This document shows, one piece after another, positions 20,081-29,272 of a stretch of 64,000 bases of DNA. Both the position numbers and the translations under genes were made by a program. The DNA comes from Psychrobacillus glaciei. Its GTDB lineage: Bacteria; Bacillota; Bacilli; Bacillales_A; Planococcaceae. The number at the start of each line of letters is the position of its first letter. Position 1 is the stretch's first letter. The notes beneath the pieces were generated by a model, which worked only from the letters and a program-made list of their open reading frames with translations, did no database searches and was not told the origin of the DNA. The DNA is taken from the NCBI RefSeq assembly GCF_008973485.1, contig NZ_CP031223.1:3359501-3423500 (forward strand), read 5' to 3'.

Positions 20081-21112
20081 TTATTCAACTCCACTTTCTA
20101 AAATAGAAAATGCAACATTTTCACAATCGATCTCTGCCATAACCCCATATGGAAGAACGAATTTCGGTTCTGTATGTCCAAAGTTCATATTATAAAGAAT
20201 CGGCAAATCATTCAAATCAAGTTCTTTCATAATTCTTAAAATAGATTCTTTGTATTCCTCCAAGTATTTTTCTTTTAGAGGCTTTCCAAAAACTATTCCT
20301 TTTGCATTTTGCAATATTCCTTGAGAACCATAATTCCGTAACCAATATTCAATCAGAGTTGGTTCTGGCATATCTTCCGATGTTTCAAAAAATAAAATAC
20401 TATTTTCCCAATAAGATGCTTCAGGCCAAAGTGATGTTCCTTTAGCAAATTCTAGTACTTCGATACATCCGCCTATTAATCTTCCTTGCACGACTCCAGA
20501 ACCTTGAAGCAATTCATAGCCCTTATTCGAATTCATTTGTCGTTGTTTATGCTTATTCTCAATAATCCATTCTAAACGTTCACTAGTCCATTCAGTAGCA
20601 GGTTTTATTTCTCCAATTACTGCATTTGAGAATAAGGTTTTTCTCAAAGTTTCTACAGTATATTCGTGCATTTCCACATTTTCAGCAAAATCCACAAGTA
20701 CAGAGGGACCATAAAAAGAAGAAATGCCTGCTTTATGGCAAAATAAATGCGTCACAGTAGAATCGGAATAACCAATAAACACTTTTGGATTATCTCGAAT
20801 AACATCAAAATCAATATATGGTAAGAGTCGAATGCTTTCACTTCCTCCAATATTCGAGATGATCCCTTTTATCGTTGGATCCTTAAATGCATTCATTAAA
20901 TCTTCTGCACGCGCTTTTGGATTTTCATATAAATAATCTCCGCCTTTTAAGCTATTATCCATAGCCACGACCTCTAATCCAAACACTTTTTCTAGTCGTT
21001 CTACCCCTTGCTCATATCTCCACTTCAAATCGGGTTCTCCTGCTCCGCCCCATGATAAACTAATGGTAGCCACTTTATCTCCCGGTTGAAGCATTTTTGG
21101 TTTTATTAGCAT
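20081..21112 (-). CDS. S66-family peptidase (LD-carboxypeptidase / MccF-like)
   Basis: About 343 residues. The nucleophile Ser is in FIGYSDST (near residue 116 from the chosen start). The C-terminal GHTEPK carries the catalytic His, with Glu expected near FFETSED. Family members cleave LD-peptide bonds in muropeptides or inactivate microcin C-type peptidyl nucleotides; the loop content looks closer to MccF. ATG 21112 is 9 nt from AAAGGGAG and preferred over an abutting GTG. Operon with the DAO gene. Confidence 0.85.
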   Translation of the reverse strand: MLIKPKMLQPGDKVATISLSWGGAGEPDLKWRYEQGVERLEKVFGLEVVAMDNSLKGGDYLYENPKARAEDLMNAFKDPTIKGIISNIGGSESIRLLPYIDFDVIRDNPKVFIGYSDSTVTHLFCHKAGISSFYGPSVLVDFAENVEMHEYTVETLRKTLFSNAVIGEIKPATEWTSERLEWIIENKHKQRQMNSNKGYELLQGSGVVQGRLIGGCIEVLEFAKGTSLWPEASYWENSILFFETSEDMPEPTLIEYWLRNYGSQGILQNAKGIVFGKPLKEKYLEEYKESILRIMKELDLNDLPILYNMNFGHTEPKFVLPYGVMAEIDCENVAFSILESGVE

Positions 21113-21293
21113 TAAAAACACTCCCTTTATTCCTATTATAATCGAAATATTCCATCATTGATGTCTAATCTTTAAAAAATTGTGTATAAGTCAATGTTCA
21201 GACAAATGGAAGAGTCGATCCGGTAGTGCTTTGCTACAATTTCCCACGCATTCTGTCACTTATAATTCACACAATTCAAATGGCCAGGTGAAA

Positions 21294-21319
21294 GCATTAA
21301 CATTATTAATGCTATAATA
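21294..21319 (+). promoter_or_regulatory. Dyad overlapping the -10 of the glycosyltransferase operon
   Basis: AGCATTAA (21294-21301), 5-nt gap, TTAATGCT (21307-21314): a perfect inverted repeat whose last base starts TATAAT (21314-21319). No good -35 lies 17 nt upstream. Transcription would begin about 30 nt before the start codon of the signalling gene. Operator function is inferred. Confidence 0.45.
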
Positions 21320-21357
21320 GACTACTATTAATCTACTATACAAAGGGGGTTCTACTT

Positions 21358-22695
21358 ATGTTTACAAGTAAACCAATTCCACAAAAAAGGAACAATATTG
21401 GTTTTGTTTTATTAGTACTTCATAATATTTCGGAAGCTTCCATACTTAAAATGGACTTAGAGAACCAAGGATATACTGTCCTAATAGCTCCAACAGGTCA
21501 AATAGGAATACAACAATTTCAGATTAACGAAATCGATCTTTGTTGTGTATCTACTGAATTAACTGATATGACCACAATTGAATTTTTAACACTAATGAAG
21601 GAACAATCCAGAAAACGTTTGGTCCCAATGGTCGTTTTAGACATAGAAAATAAACATGCAGAAGAGAAAGCGAATTATGTACGAAACGGTGCTTTTGATT
21701 TAATTTTCCCTACGGAAGAAAATGATTTATTAGAAGCAGTCATTGCGAATTTAATTGAGGTTAGGATTTCTATTGTGTCCCTTCAATCTTCTGACCCACT
21801 AACTGGTACATTAAATCAACTAAGCTTTGAAAAAAAAGCATCTACTATGATTCAGGATTTCGATAGTTCCAACCAAACGTTTTCGATTTCCTTATTAGAT
21901 ATTCAAAATTTCCAAAAAATGAATGAGTCATTTGGTTTCACGTATACAAATGAAGTACTTTCACAGTTTAGTAAATTTATACAATCTCAATTATCCGAGG
22001 AAGATTTCTTTTTCCGTTTACATGGAGCAACCTTTATAATTTTACAAAACAATACAAATGAAGATAAGGCACTCCGAAAAACAAATCAACTAATGCAAAG
22101 TTCACAAAGTGTAATATATAAACATGATAATCTCCCTTTTCATCTCTCATTCCATGCAGGGATTGCTGAATGGGTTAGAAGCTATCACTCAATAGATCAA
22201 TTGGTAGAAAATGCTAAACAAGCATTAAGTGTTGCAAAGCATACAAATGAAGCTAAATGTGTTTCTTTTAACAACATGGATACTACTTCCATTTTACCGA
22301 CTGTTCGCGTAATTATTGTAGACGATAATAGACTTAGCAACAAAATGTTACAAAAGCAATTCCAATCTTGGAAATCGCCACGCTTTGTAATAGATATTAA
22401 ATCCCATGAAAACGGTTATGAGTTTATACAATCGGATTGGTACCACCCTTCCGATTACCATATTATATTGCTTGATATTGTAATGCCAAAAATGGATGGG
22501 TTAGAAGTACTGGATCAAATTCGAGCTAATTTTCCTTCAGATCGAATTATTATATCGATGCTAACTTCGAGAACAAATGATCAGGATATTTTACACGCTT
22601 TAAATAAAGGGGCAGATGATTATATGGTTAAGCCGTTCCATCCCCAAGAAGTTCTCGTTCGTATTCAACGTCTCGCAAGTAGGTTATTTACATGA
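21358..22695 (+). CDS. Pseudo-receiver / degenerate GGDEF / receiver signalling protein
   Basis: 445 residues. Residues 14-135 have a receiver fold but lack the acceptor Asp (CCVSTEL) and the lysine (FPTE), so this is a pseudo-receiver. Residues 144-305 are a GGDEF-type domain: it starts DPLTGTLNQLSFEKK and keeps the FAHLSF-like beta strand, but the active-site loop is HGATF (222-226), so no cyclase activity is expected. Residues 316-445 are an intact receiver (DD 322-323, Asp373 in LLDIVMPKMDG, TSR, VKPF). Its stop overlaps the next start (ATGA). Probably a phosphorylation-tuned regulator of the adjacent glycosyltransferase. Confidence 0.85.
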   Translation: MFTSKPIPQKRNNIGFVLLVLHNISEASILKMDLENQGYTVLIAPTGQIGIQQFQINEIDLCCVSTELTDMTTIEFLTLMKEQSRKRLVPMVVLDIENKHAEEKANYVRNGAFDLIFPTEENDLLEAVIANLIEVRISIVSLQSSDPLTGTLNQLSFEKKASTMIQDFDSSNQTFSISLLDIQNFQKMNESFGFTYTNEVLSQFSKFIQSQLSEEDFFFRLHGATFIILQNNTNEDKALRKTNQLMQSSQSVIYKHDNLPFHLSFHAGIAEWVRSYHSIDQLVENAKQALSVAKHTNEAKCVSFNNMDTTSILPTVRVIIVDDNRLSNKMLQKQFQSWKSPRFVIDIKSHENGYEFIQSDWYHPSDYHIILLDIVMPKMDGLEVLDQIRANFPSDRIIISMLTSRTNDQDILHALNKGADDYMVKPFHPQEVLVRIQRLASRLFT

Positions 22696-23738
22696 CTATA
22701 GAGTTCAACTATTTCTACTATGCTGTAGGAATTTTATTTGGTTGCCAATTGCTTCTACTTATCTTGTTAAGTATAAAAAAAACAAGACGAAATCTCAAAA
22801 ATAAAGAGCAAGAACAATTGTATCAAGCGACGTTGAATGATTTTGTAGATTTTCTTTATGAGGAAGGACGACCAATACCAGATAAACTATGCAATCCTGA
22901 AAATATAGAAGTCGCAGAAAGAATATTTAGTGAAACAATTACAGATATTAATGATCCAATTATGGAAAGAAAGTTACAAGATGCTGCTATCTCCATCTTT
23001 ACGGAACATTATAAAAAGCGACTATTAAAAGGAAACTGGCCAACTAGAATAAATACCTTATATTTCATTGAGGATTTTAAAATTGTCTCTCTACTTCCAG
23101 TATTACAAAAGATGCTACAAAGTTTAAACAAATGGGACGAAGAAAAAAATCAAACTATACTGGCGTTAGCTGCTTTAAATGATTTAACTCTTGTCTATTA
23201 TTTGAATCAATCAGCTGACACAAAAGTAAATCAATACTTAGATGTTTTCGTTCGGTTTGATACAGAAAAATTTGACGAAGCCGTCCATATTTCAAATGAT
23301 ATGAAGAACTTTACGTGCCAACTCGCTATCATTAATTTTATTAGTTTAATGAAAAAAACTAAATACCAATGGATGGTAGAAAAAGAACTACAAAGCGAAA
23401 ACATCGAAATGCGCATACAAGCATTAAAAGGATTGTATAGGCTCAATTATATGAAAGATGTCAGTTTACTTGTACCTTTTCTTCAATCACCATCTTGGGA
23501 AGAACGATTATTCTCTACAAGAATAGCAGGTGCTTTATTGGCAGATCAATTTGAAGCTCATTTGGAAATATTAATGGGCGATGAAGAATGGTGGGTTCGC
23601 AATGCAGCTGCGGAAGCACTACTAAGTATTTTCGGAGAAGAAAAACTTGTCCAAGTAGAATTTAGTCATACGGATGCTTTTGCAAGAGATATGGCTAAAC
23701 AATGGCTTACGTCTGGAAAGCGAGGTAGTGCAAATTGA
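22692..23738 (+). CDS. Membrane-anchored HEAT-repeat protein
   Basis: 348 residues. One N-terminal membrane helix (about 5-28) is followed by a cytosolic all-helical region. The C-terminal part (about 200-345) shows HEAT/armadillo-like repeats (EMRIQALKGLYRLN, WEERLFSTRIAGALLA, WWVRNAAAEALLSIFGEE). Such repeats usually form a protein-binding scaffold. Translationally coupled at both ends (ATGA upstream, TTGA downstream), so it is likely made stoichiometrically with the signalling protein and glycosyltransferase. No catalytic motif. Confidence 0.8.
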   Translation: MTIEFNYFYYAVGILFGCQLLLLILLSIKKTRRNLKNKEQEQLYQATLNDFVDFLYEEGRPIPDKLCNPENIEVAERIFSETITDINDPIMERKLQDAAISIFTEHYKKRLLKGNWPTRINTLYFIEDFKIVSLLPVLQKMLQSLNKWDEEKNQTILALAALNDLTLVYYLNQSADTKVNQYLDVFVRFDTEKFDEAVHISNDMKNFTCQLAIINFISLMKKTKYQWMVEKELQSENIEMRIQALKGLYRLNYMKDVSLLVPFLQSPSWEERLFSTRIAGALLADQFEAHLEILMGDEEWWVRNAAAEALLSIFGEEKLVQVEFSHTDAFARDMAKQWLTSGKRGSAN

Positions 23739-25156
23739 GAGACTTTGTTATTTTTCTATTTCAAGCCACATCTTACTTTGTCATTATATACATGGGTGTA
23801 ACTGCATTAAGTTATATTTTTTTGTTTTTACTTTCTATCAAAAATGTTTTGAGAGAAGGAAAACTGATTAAAACGGAGTCATTAGAAGATATCGCAATAA
23901 GTGAAAGAACTTTTCCCGTTTCTATTATAGTTCCTGCGTATAATGAGGTTGTTGGCGTTGTTAGTACCGTCCGTTCTTTATTAGCACTAAATTATCCTCA
24001 ATATGAAATTATCGTGGTAGATGATGGGTCTAAAGATGACACTCTTGCCAAATTAATAGAAGAACTTAAACTAGAACAAGTAGACTTAGCAATTCGCAAA
24101 CATATGAATACCCAACCGATTCGAGCAACATTTAAATCGAGCATATATTCTTTAGTGACAGTCGTTTCTAAAGATAATGGTGGAAAAGCAGATGCACTAA
24201 ATTGCGGAATCAATGTATCAAAATATCCTTACTTTTGTGCGATAGACGGAGATTCTATTTTAGAAAATGATGCTTTATTGAAGGTGATGAAACCTGTAAT
24301 CGATTCAGAAGGCAAAACGATTGCAGTTGGCGGTTCTGTTCGAGTAGCAAATGGAACTACCATTTCTCGAAGTAAGGTGGAGACAATTGATCTACCGAAA
24401 AATCCATTAGTCATCCTACAAATTGTTGAGTATTTCCGTGCTTTCCTTATAGGCAGACTTGGATTTACAAAAATTAATCAGTTACTAATCATTTCTGGTG
24501 CATTTGGACTTTTTCACAAAACAACAGTTATCCGATCTGGAGGCTATAAAGTAGCAACAGTAGGAGAAGATATGGAGCTCATCGTTCGGCTTCATCGAAT
24601 GATTAGGGAAGAAAGTCTAGACCTACAACTAAAATATATTCCCGATCCCGTTTGTTGGACAGAAGCACCAGACTCTCTAAAAGTTTTAAAGTCACAGAGA
24701 GTACGTTGGCAGCGGGGATTAGCTGAAACATTGTTTGCACATAAAAAAATGTTTTTAAATCCTAAATACGGCTTAATAGGATTTATTGCTTTCCCTTATT
24801 TTTTTATGGTTGAACTTTTAGGGGCAGTTGTAGAAGTCTTGGGGTTTTTCTTAATTGCTGGCGGTCTATTATTTGGTTTCTTAGATCCTTACGTCATTGG
24901 CATCATCTTGCTTGTTACAATATTATATGGCTCCTTTATTTCGTCCTTATCCATTCTACTAGAAGAATTGACGATGTTTAAATACCCAAAGGTAAGGCAT
25001 TTAATATTATTATTTTTTTGGGCTTTAACCGAATCCTTTTGGTATCGACCCCTTATTGTAATATGGCGATTGGAAGGTCTCCTAAAATCGTTTCGACGTA
25101 AGGAAGCGGAATGGGGAAAAATGGAGAGAAAAGGGATATCCTCTGATAATAGATAA
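23735..25156 (+). CDS. Processive family 2 glycosyltransferase
   Basis: 473 residues with TTG start inside the previous stop (TTGA). One or two N-terminal membrane helices, a cytosolic GT-A domain, and about three C-terminal helices. Catalytic features: DDGS (96-99), DGDS as DXD (171-174), ED in VGEDMEL (278-279) and QRVRW (321-325). This is the D,D,D,QXXRW pattern of cellulose, hyaluronan and poly-N-acetylglucosamine synthases. It should polymerise and extrude a polysaccharide. There is no PilZ domain, so c-di-GMP control would have to come through partners. Confidence 0.88.
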   Translation: MRDFVIFLFQATSYFVIIYMGVTALSYIFLFLLSIKNVLREGKLIKTESLEDIAISERTFPVSIIVPAYNEVVGVVSTVRSLLALNYPQYEIIVVDDGSKDDTLAKLIEELKLEQVDLAIRKHMNTQPIRATFKSSIYSLVTVVSKDNGGKADALNCGINVSKYPYFCAIDGDSILENDALLKVMKPVIDSEGKTIAVGGSVRVANGTTISRSKVETIDLPKNPLVILQIVEYFRAFLIGRLGFTKINQLLIISGAFGLFHKTTVIRSGGYKVATVGEDMELIVRLHRMIREESLDLQLKYIPDPVCWTEAPDSLKVLKSQRVRWQRGLAETLFAHKKMFLNPKYGLIGFIAFPYFFMVELLGAVVEVLGFFLIAGGLLFGFLDPYVIGIILLVTILYGSFISSLSILLEELTMFKYPKVRHLILLFFWALTESFWYRPLIVIWRLEGLLKSFRRKEAEWGKMERKGISSDNR

Positions 25157-25158
25157 CG

Positions 25159-25197
25159 AAAAACGTCCAACGGTCTCGATACCGACTGGACGTTTTT
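25159..25197. terminator. Bidirectional terminator between converging units
   Basis: AAAACGTCCA...GGT pairs with ACC...TGGACGTTTT; A- and T-runs on the two sides. It ends both the glycosyltransferase operon and the large glycosidase-like gene. Confidence 0.85.
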
Positions 25198-28100
25198 CTA
25201 TTTAATCATTTTAAATTCTTGTTGTAATATAAAGTAAGATTGTTTTAATCGCTCTTTAGAATAAGGACTTGTCCATTTTTCCCAATTGTATCTGGCCATC
25301 TTATCTGCCTCTATTTTATTGTTTTTCCTATCTGGAAATGACGTTACACCTTCTTCACTTTCAAAAACAAAGGCTACTCCAATATCTTTTACTTCCACGT
25401 TTCCTTCCAAACCATCTTTATACATATCTGGCAAGACCTCTTTACTACTAGGATCCTTTATGTTTAACAGTAACCAAGGAATACGCATTTCGAAAACTCC
25501 TGACTTTTCATCCGCAAAATAGTCTGAAAGGGAGTTATAATTCGAATCCTTAGGATTACCATTTCCAAGAACTAATTTCCCAGTTTCATATCCTTCAAAT
25601 GGGATCACTTGCCCGGTATCAGGTCTTACTACTCCTTTATTTAACGCATATCTAATTGGATTAAAGACACCTGAATTTGTAGTTGGAATTGATTCTTTTC
25701 CAGGTAACATATTTAGTACATGTCCATATTGATACAAATAAGGATCATAATACGAATCTACAAGTAAATTAGCTTTAGTCTTATCTTGTATGTTTGCCCA
25801 AAAGTCGATCACAGGACGGTCTGTTTGAATAAGTGGATTTTCATTTATAGTACTTGAACCACTTTTTGGTGATATATCAAACAATATATTTACTTTATTG
25901 TTTTTAAACCAATCTTCATCTTTATTACTAGATTTTTTGTCTATTCGTAAATATAAATATGCTTCATCATTTGTTATATAAACAGATTGAATTGGGCCGT
26001 CTGTCGATTGATAGATCGGATCTATTCCTTTCCAATCATTAACTTTTCCATCTAGTTTTATTTTTAGCGTGTTAAAGCTTAATAATCCAAAATTCTGTTC
26101 GTTTGTTTGTAGATTTGACCAAAAAGGACGTCGATCTGGGTCATCCAAGTCCGTCGTATTCCACGTACGCTTAAACCATTCATCTTGCCAACTGAATACT
26201 AGTCCTCCCATCATATCTTCAGCTAATATATCTTCATAAAGGGAAGCTAAAATTTTACCTTGTTCCTTTTCTGAATGTCCTCCCTGATTCCAACCAAACT
26301 GATTTAAATGTGTAATACCTCGGGAAGCTGGAATACCAAATTCCGCTATAAGGATAGGCATTGAATGATGTGATCTTAAGTCATGTAAATAACCTGCATA
26401 GTTGTTTTTATTTCCGCGTTGGTCAATGTATTCTGTATATTTTTCATCTAGATTTAAGAAGTCTGGGTAATAAGGATAGACATGGTAAGAAGCAAATAGG
26501 CCTGGTAATTCCAATCCCTCTTTTATATGCATATGATTTGGGTCAACGGAAGCCAAATCTTCTTGCTCTAAAGGTTCTGCTGGTTGGTCTATATTATCAG
26601 TGGATACCCAATTCGTAAAACTCATCGGACGTGTCCATTTATACTGTTGAGCTTCATAAGTCATTAACGTATCCATTTGTTCTGCTAACCAAATTTCAAA
26701 TCCTTCTGCCTCGTTTGTTTCTATATAGTTTCCTTTATACTGAGGAAGATTTGCATATTCAGTTTTCATATTATCTACCATAATCGGATACCATTCAATT
26801 CCAATCATCCAGCCAATGACATAAGGAGAAATGTCCGTGTCATAAGTTCCGTGCGCATGACCGACTTTTGTTGGTACTTCTGCTTTTCCATGAATAACAT
26901 CCACCATTTGTTTATATTCGTGTTGAAATTCCTTTGTGATTGCTGGCGTATATGCGTCTAGTGTTTCCTCTAACGGCGCCTCATCTATCCACACTCCATG
27001 AAATACATATATTGGATTTTCATGTGTCTCATTGTAATGCTTAAGTGCTTTGTAAAATGCAGGTGGATGAAGAGTGTAGACACGTATCGCATTTGCATTC
27101 ATCTTCCCAATATATTCAAACCATCGTGCATATTCTTCACGACTTATTGCAGCTTCCCCAGGAAATGCCCCTGGTTTACCCATGCCAAGATTTACTCCTT
27201 TTATCGTTATGCTTTCCCATTTATCATTTCGATACACTTCAAATTTATTTTCATTGATTCGTGTATTATACATTAATCCTTCTTTGGTCTTTAGTGTAGC
27301 AACGGTTTTATCCTTTTGCTCCCTTTTTCCACTATTTGTTTCTACCTCATGAAGAATTGATTTCATAATTGGAACATATACTTGCCAATAGAAACTATCA
27401 CCTGGAAACAAAAAGTCAACTGTCGACCATTCTCTTATTTTTGTAAAACCTTTATATTTATAAAGGCTTGGGACCTTTTCAACATTGCTAAAACTACCAG
27501 TAAAATAATAACTATTTGCTAGCGTTTGTCTTTTCCTTACGATTGCCGGCACTTCAGAAAGGAGACCAATTTTCTGAATAATTTTTTCACCTTCACTAGT
27601 CGTATCTAATTTAAACTCTGCAAGTACATCTGCACCATCATTTGGAACAACTATGTCAAACCAGTCAGTGTATAGATGGTTTTTACTAAGAGAAAAATCC
27701 TTTTCCCCTAAATTTGTCATGTGAAAATGTAATCCTTGTTCATTAAGTGTTCCAGCATTAACTGAAAGCACTTCGACTTTCCCTGTAAGCTCTTGATGAA
27801 AAATTATCCCTTCACCTTCGAATGTCCAGTCAGAATTATGAGTATTTTTATAATCATTTAATACCCAAGTGGGAACTTCCCCATCCTTTTTTGCCAATGA
27901 AGTAGTATATTTTGCAATCCATCCTGTTTGTTTTACACCTAAATAATTTGTAGCTTTTTCCCTTACTCGATCATTCGTCGGAGCGGACACTGAATTATAT
28001 TCCATCACGAGCGTTGTATCATTGTCTTCATTAGAAGATTGTATAGATGTCCACTCTTCATCAGTCATCCCACTTGATACATTCTCTTTGTCTACACCAT

Positions 28101-28407
28101 ATGTATCTATTATATTTATTAAGTCAAAATCTGATAAATCAGAAGGTAACTTTTCTTCCTTATATGTACCATTTGCAAAAGATAAACCAAAATAGTCTAG
28201 TTTGGAATTGTACGACTTGTTCGTGTTATCTTTTATTTTCATATAATTTAATAACCAATAGAATCCTTGGTGACCGCTAATATCACCTTCTGGCACTGTT
28301 TTGTTTAGAACAGCAACATGAAGCTGCTTTTCATCCGAAAGAAGCCATACAATCCAGGGCAACATTAACATACTACCTAGTACCAAAAACCATTTAAAAA
28401 ATTTCAT
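25198..28407 (-). CDS. Membrane-anchored extracellular glycoside-hydrolase-like protein, 1069 aa
   Basis: One N-terminal membrane helix (about 4-24), then a large ectodomain. The central part (about 400-790) looks like a GH2/GH5-type barrel: KGVNLGMGKPGAFPGE, YARWFEYIGKMNANAIRVY, a possible acid/base Glu in IGIEWYP and a possible nucleophile in ILIAEFGIPA, then FSWQDEWFKRTWN. The C-terminal region from about 815 (KLDGKVNDWKG, YLYLRID) looks like a CBM9-type sugar-binding domain. It converges on the glycosyltransferase operon across a shared terminator, so processing of that polymer is a reasonable inference. Confidence 0.72.
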   Translation of the reverse strand: MKFFKWFLVLGSMLMLPWIVWLLSDEKQLHVAVLNKTVPEGDISGHQGFYWLLNYMKIKDNTNKSYNSKLDYFGLSFANGTYKEEKLPSDLSDFDLINIIDTYGVDKENVSSGMTDEEWTSIQSSNEDNDTTLVMEYNSVSAPTNDRVREKATNYLGVKQTGWIAKYTTSLAKKDGEVPTWVLNDYKNTHNSDWTFEGEGIIFHQELTGKVEVLSVNAGTLNEQGLHFHMTNLGEKDFSLSKNHLYTDWFDIVVPNDGADVLAEFKLDTTSEGEKIIQKIGLLSEVPAIVRKRQTLANSYYFTGSFSNVEKVPSLYKYKGFTKIREWSTVDFLFPGDSFYWQVYVPIMKSILHEVETNSGKREQKDKTVATLKTKEGLMYNTRINENKFEVYRNDKWESITIKGVNLGMGKPGAFPGEAAISREEYARWFEYIGKMNANAIRVYTLHPPAFYKALKHYNETHENPIYVFHGVWIDEAPLEETLDAYTPAITKEFQHEYKQMVDVIHGKAEVPTKVGHAHGTYDTDISPYVIGWMIGIEWYPIMVDNMKTEYANLPQYKGNYIETNEAEGFEIWLAEQMDTLMTYEAQQYKWTRPMSFTNWVSTDNIDQPAEPLEQEDLASVDPNHMHIKEGLELPGLFASYHVYPYYPDFLNLDEKYTEYIDQRGNKNNYAGYLHDLRSHHSMPILIAEFGIPASRGITHLNQFGWNQGGHSEKEQGKILASLYEDILAEDMMGGLVFSWQDEWFKRTWNTTDLDDPDRRPFWSNLQTNEQNFGLLSFNTLKIKLDGKVNDWKGIDPIYQSTDGPIQSVYITNDEAYLYLRIDKKSSNKDEDWFKNNKVNILFDISPKSGSSTINENPLIQTDRPVIDFWANIQDKTKANLLVDSYYDPYLYQYGHVLNMLPGKESIPTTNSGVFNPIRYALNKGVVRPDTGQVIPFEGYETGKLVLGNGNPKDSNYNSLSDYFADEKSGVFEMRIPWLLLNIKDPSSKEVLPDMYKDGLEGNVEVKDIGVAFVFESEEGVTSFPDRKNNKIEADKMARYNWEKWTSPYSKERLKQSYFILQQEFKMIK

Positions 28408-28573
28408 AAAGTATCCCTTCCCGATAAAAAATAAGCATCTTTTCCATTATACATTACTTTCATACTGTAATATTGATAATCAATTCTGTAATGCTTTTGG
28501 TAAACTGCCGTAATATTCCTGTAATAAAATTCTGCTAATATGAACCTAGACTAAAAAGCAAGGAGTAGAGTAT

Positions 28574-29137
28574 TTGAGAAAAGTTCTTGGAACACTCATT
28601 ATCATAATTGCATTATTGGTTAGCGGGGCAAATACAAGCTTAGCCGCATCTTCAACGTACACAGTACAAAAAGGGGACACATTATATAAAATTGCAAAAT
28701 CGCAAAAAGTGTCTATTGCCAACTTAAAATCTTGGAACAACTTGAAAGCAGATACAATTCAACCAAAACAAAAACTTCTGGTTGCCTCTAATGGAAAAGC
28801 AACAAAAACTAAAAATCCTTCTCGCTCTAACTCGGAGGATAAAGTAGTGAAGGAAATAGTAGTTTCAGCAAGTGCATTCACTGCAAATTGTAATGGGTGC
28901 TCAGGAGTGACAAGTACAGGTATTAACTTAAAAAGAAATCCAGACGTAAAAGTAATTGCTGTCGATCCAGATGTTATTAAACTTGGGACAAAAGTTTTTG
29001 TAGAAGGTTATGGTTATGCCATCGCTGCTGACACAGGAAACGCCATTAAAGGAAACAAAATTGACGTATTTTTCTCTTCCACAAGCGACGCCTATAAATG
29101 GGGACGTAAAACGGTAACTATAAAAATACTTGAATAA
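28574..29137 (+). CDS. Secreted LysM and 3D-domain protein (YocH-like)
   Basis: 187 residues with TTG start after AGGAG. Signal peptide about 1-24, one LysM domain (about 28-70; YTVQKGDTLYKIA) that binds peptidoglycan, a linker, then a 3D double-psi barrel domain (about 95-187; ASAFTANCNGCSG, IAVDP, ADTGNAIKGNKIDVFF). Asp residues of the 3D motif (VDP, ADTG, IDVF) are present. YocH/Rpf-like members hydrolyse or remodel peptidoglycan. Monocistronic with its own terminator. Confidence 0.9.
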   Translation: MRKVLGTLIIIIALLVSGANTSLAASSTYTVQKGDTLYKIAKSQKVSIANLKSWNNLKADTIQPKQKLLVASNGKATKTKNPSRSNSEDKVVKEIVVSASAFTANCNGCSGVTSTGINLKRNPDVKVIAVDPDVIKLGTKVFVEGYGYAIAADTGNAIKGNKIDVFFSSTSDAYKWGRKTVTIKILE

Positions 29138-29146
29138 AAAAAGATC

Positions 29147-29178
29147 AACCAACTTTCTATTGAGAAAGTTGGTTTTTT
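29147..29178 (+). terminator. Terminator of the LysM-3D gene
   Basis: AACCAACTTTCT pairs with AGAAAGTTGGTT, followed by seven T. Confidence 0.85.
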
Positions 29179-29216
29179 TCTTCTCCTAATAATAACGTTT
29201 ATAGAATGCATCCTTG

Positions 29217-29270
29217 AAAAAAACACCCAACACGCTCCACATTTATTTAGTGGAAGTATGGGTGTTTTTA
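29217..29270 (-). terminator. Terminator of the chemoreceptor gene
   Basis: AAACACCCA and CTCCAC pair with GTGG and TGGGTGTTT. A- and T-runs on both sides make it usable on both strands. Confidence 0.7.
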
Positions 29271-29272
29271 TC

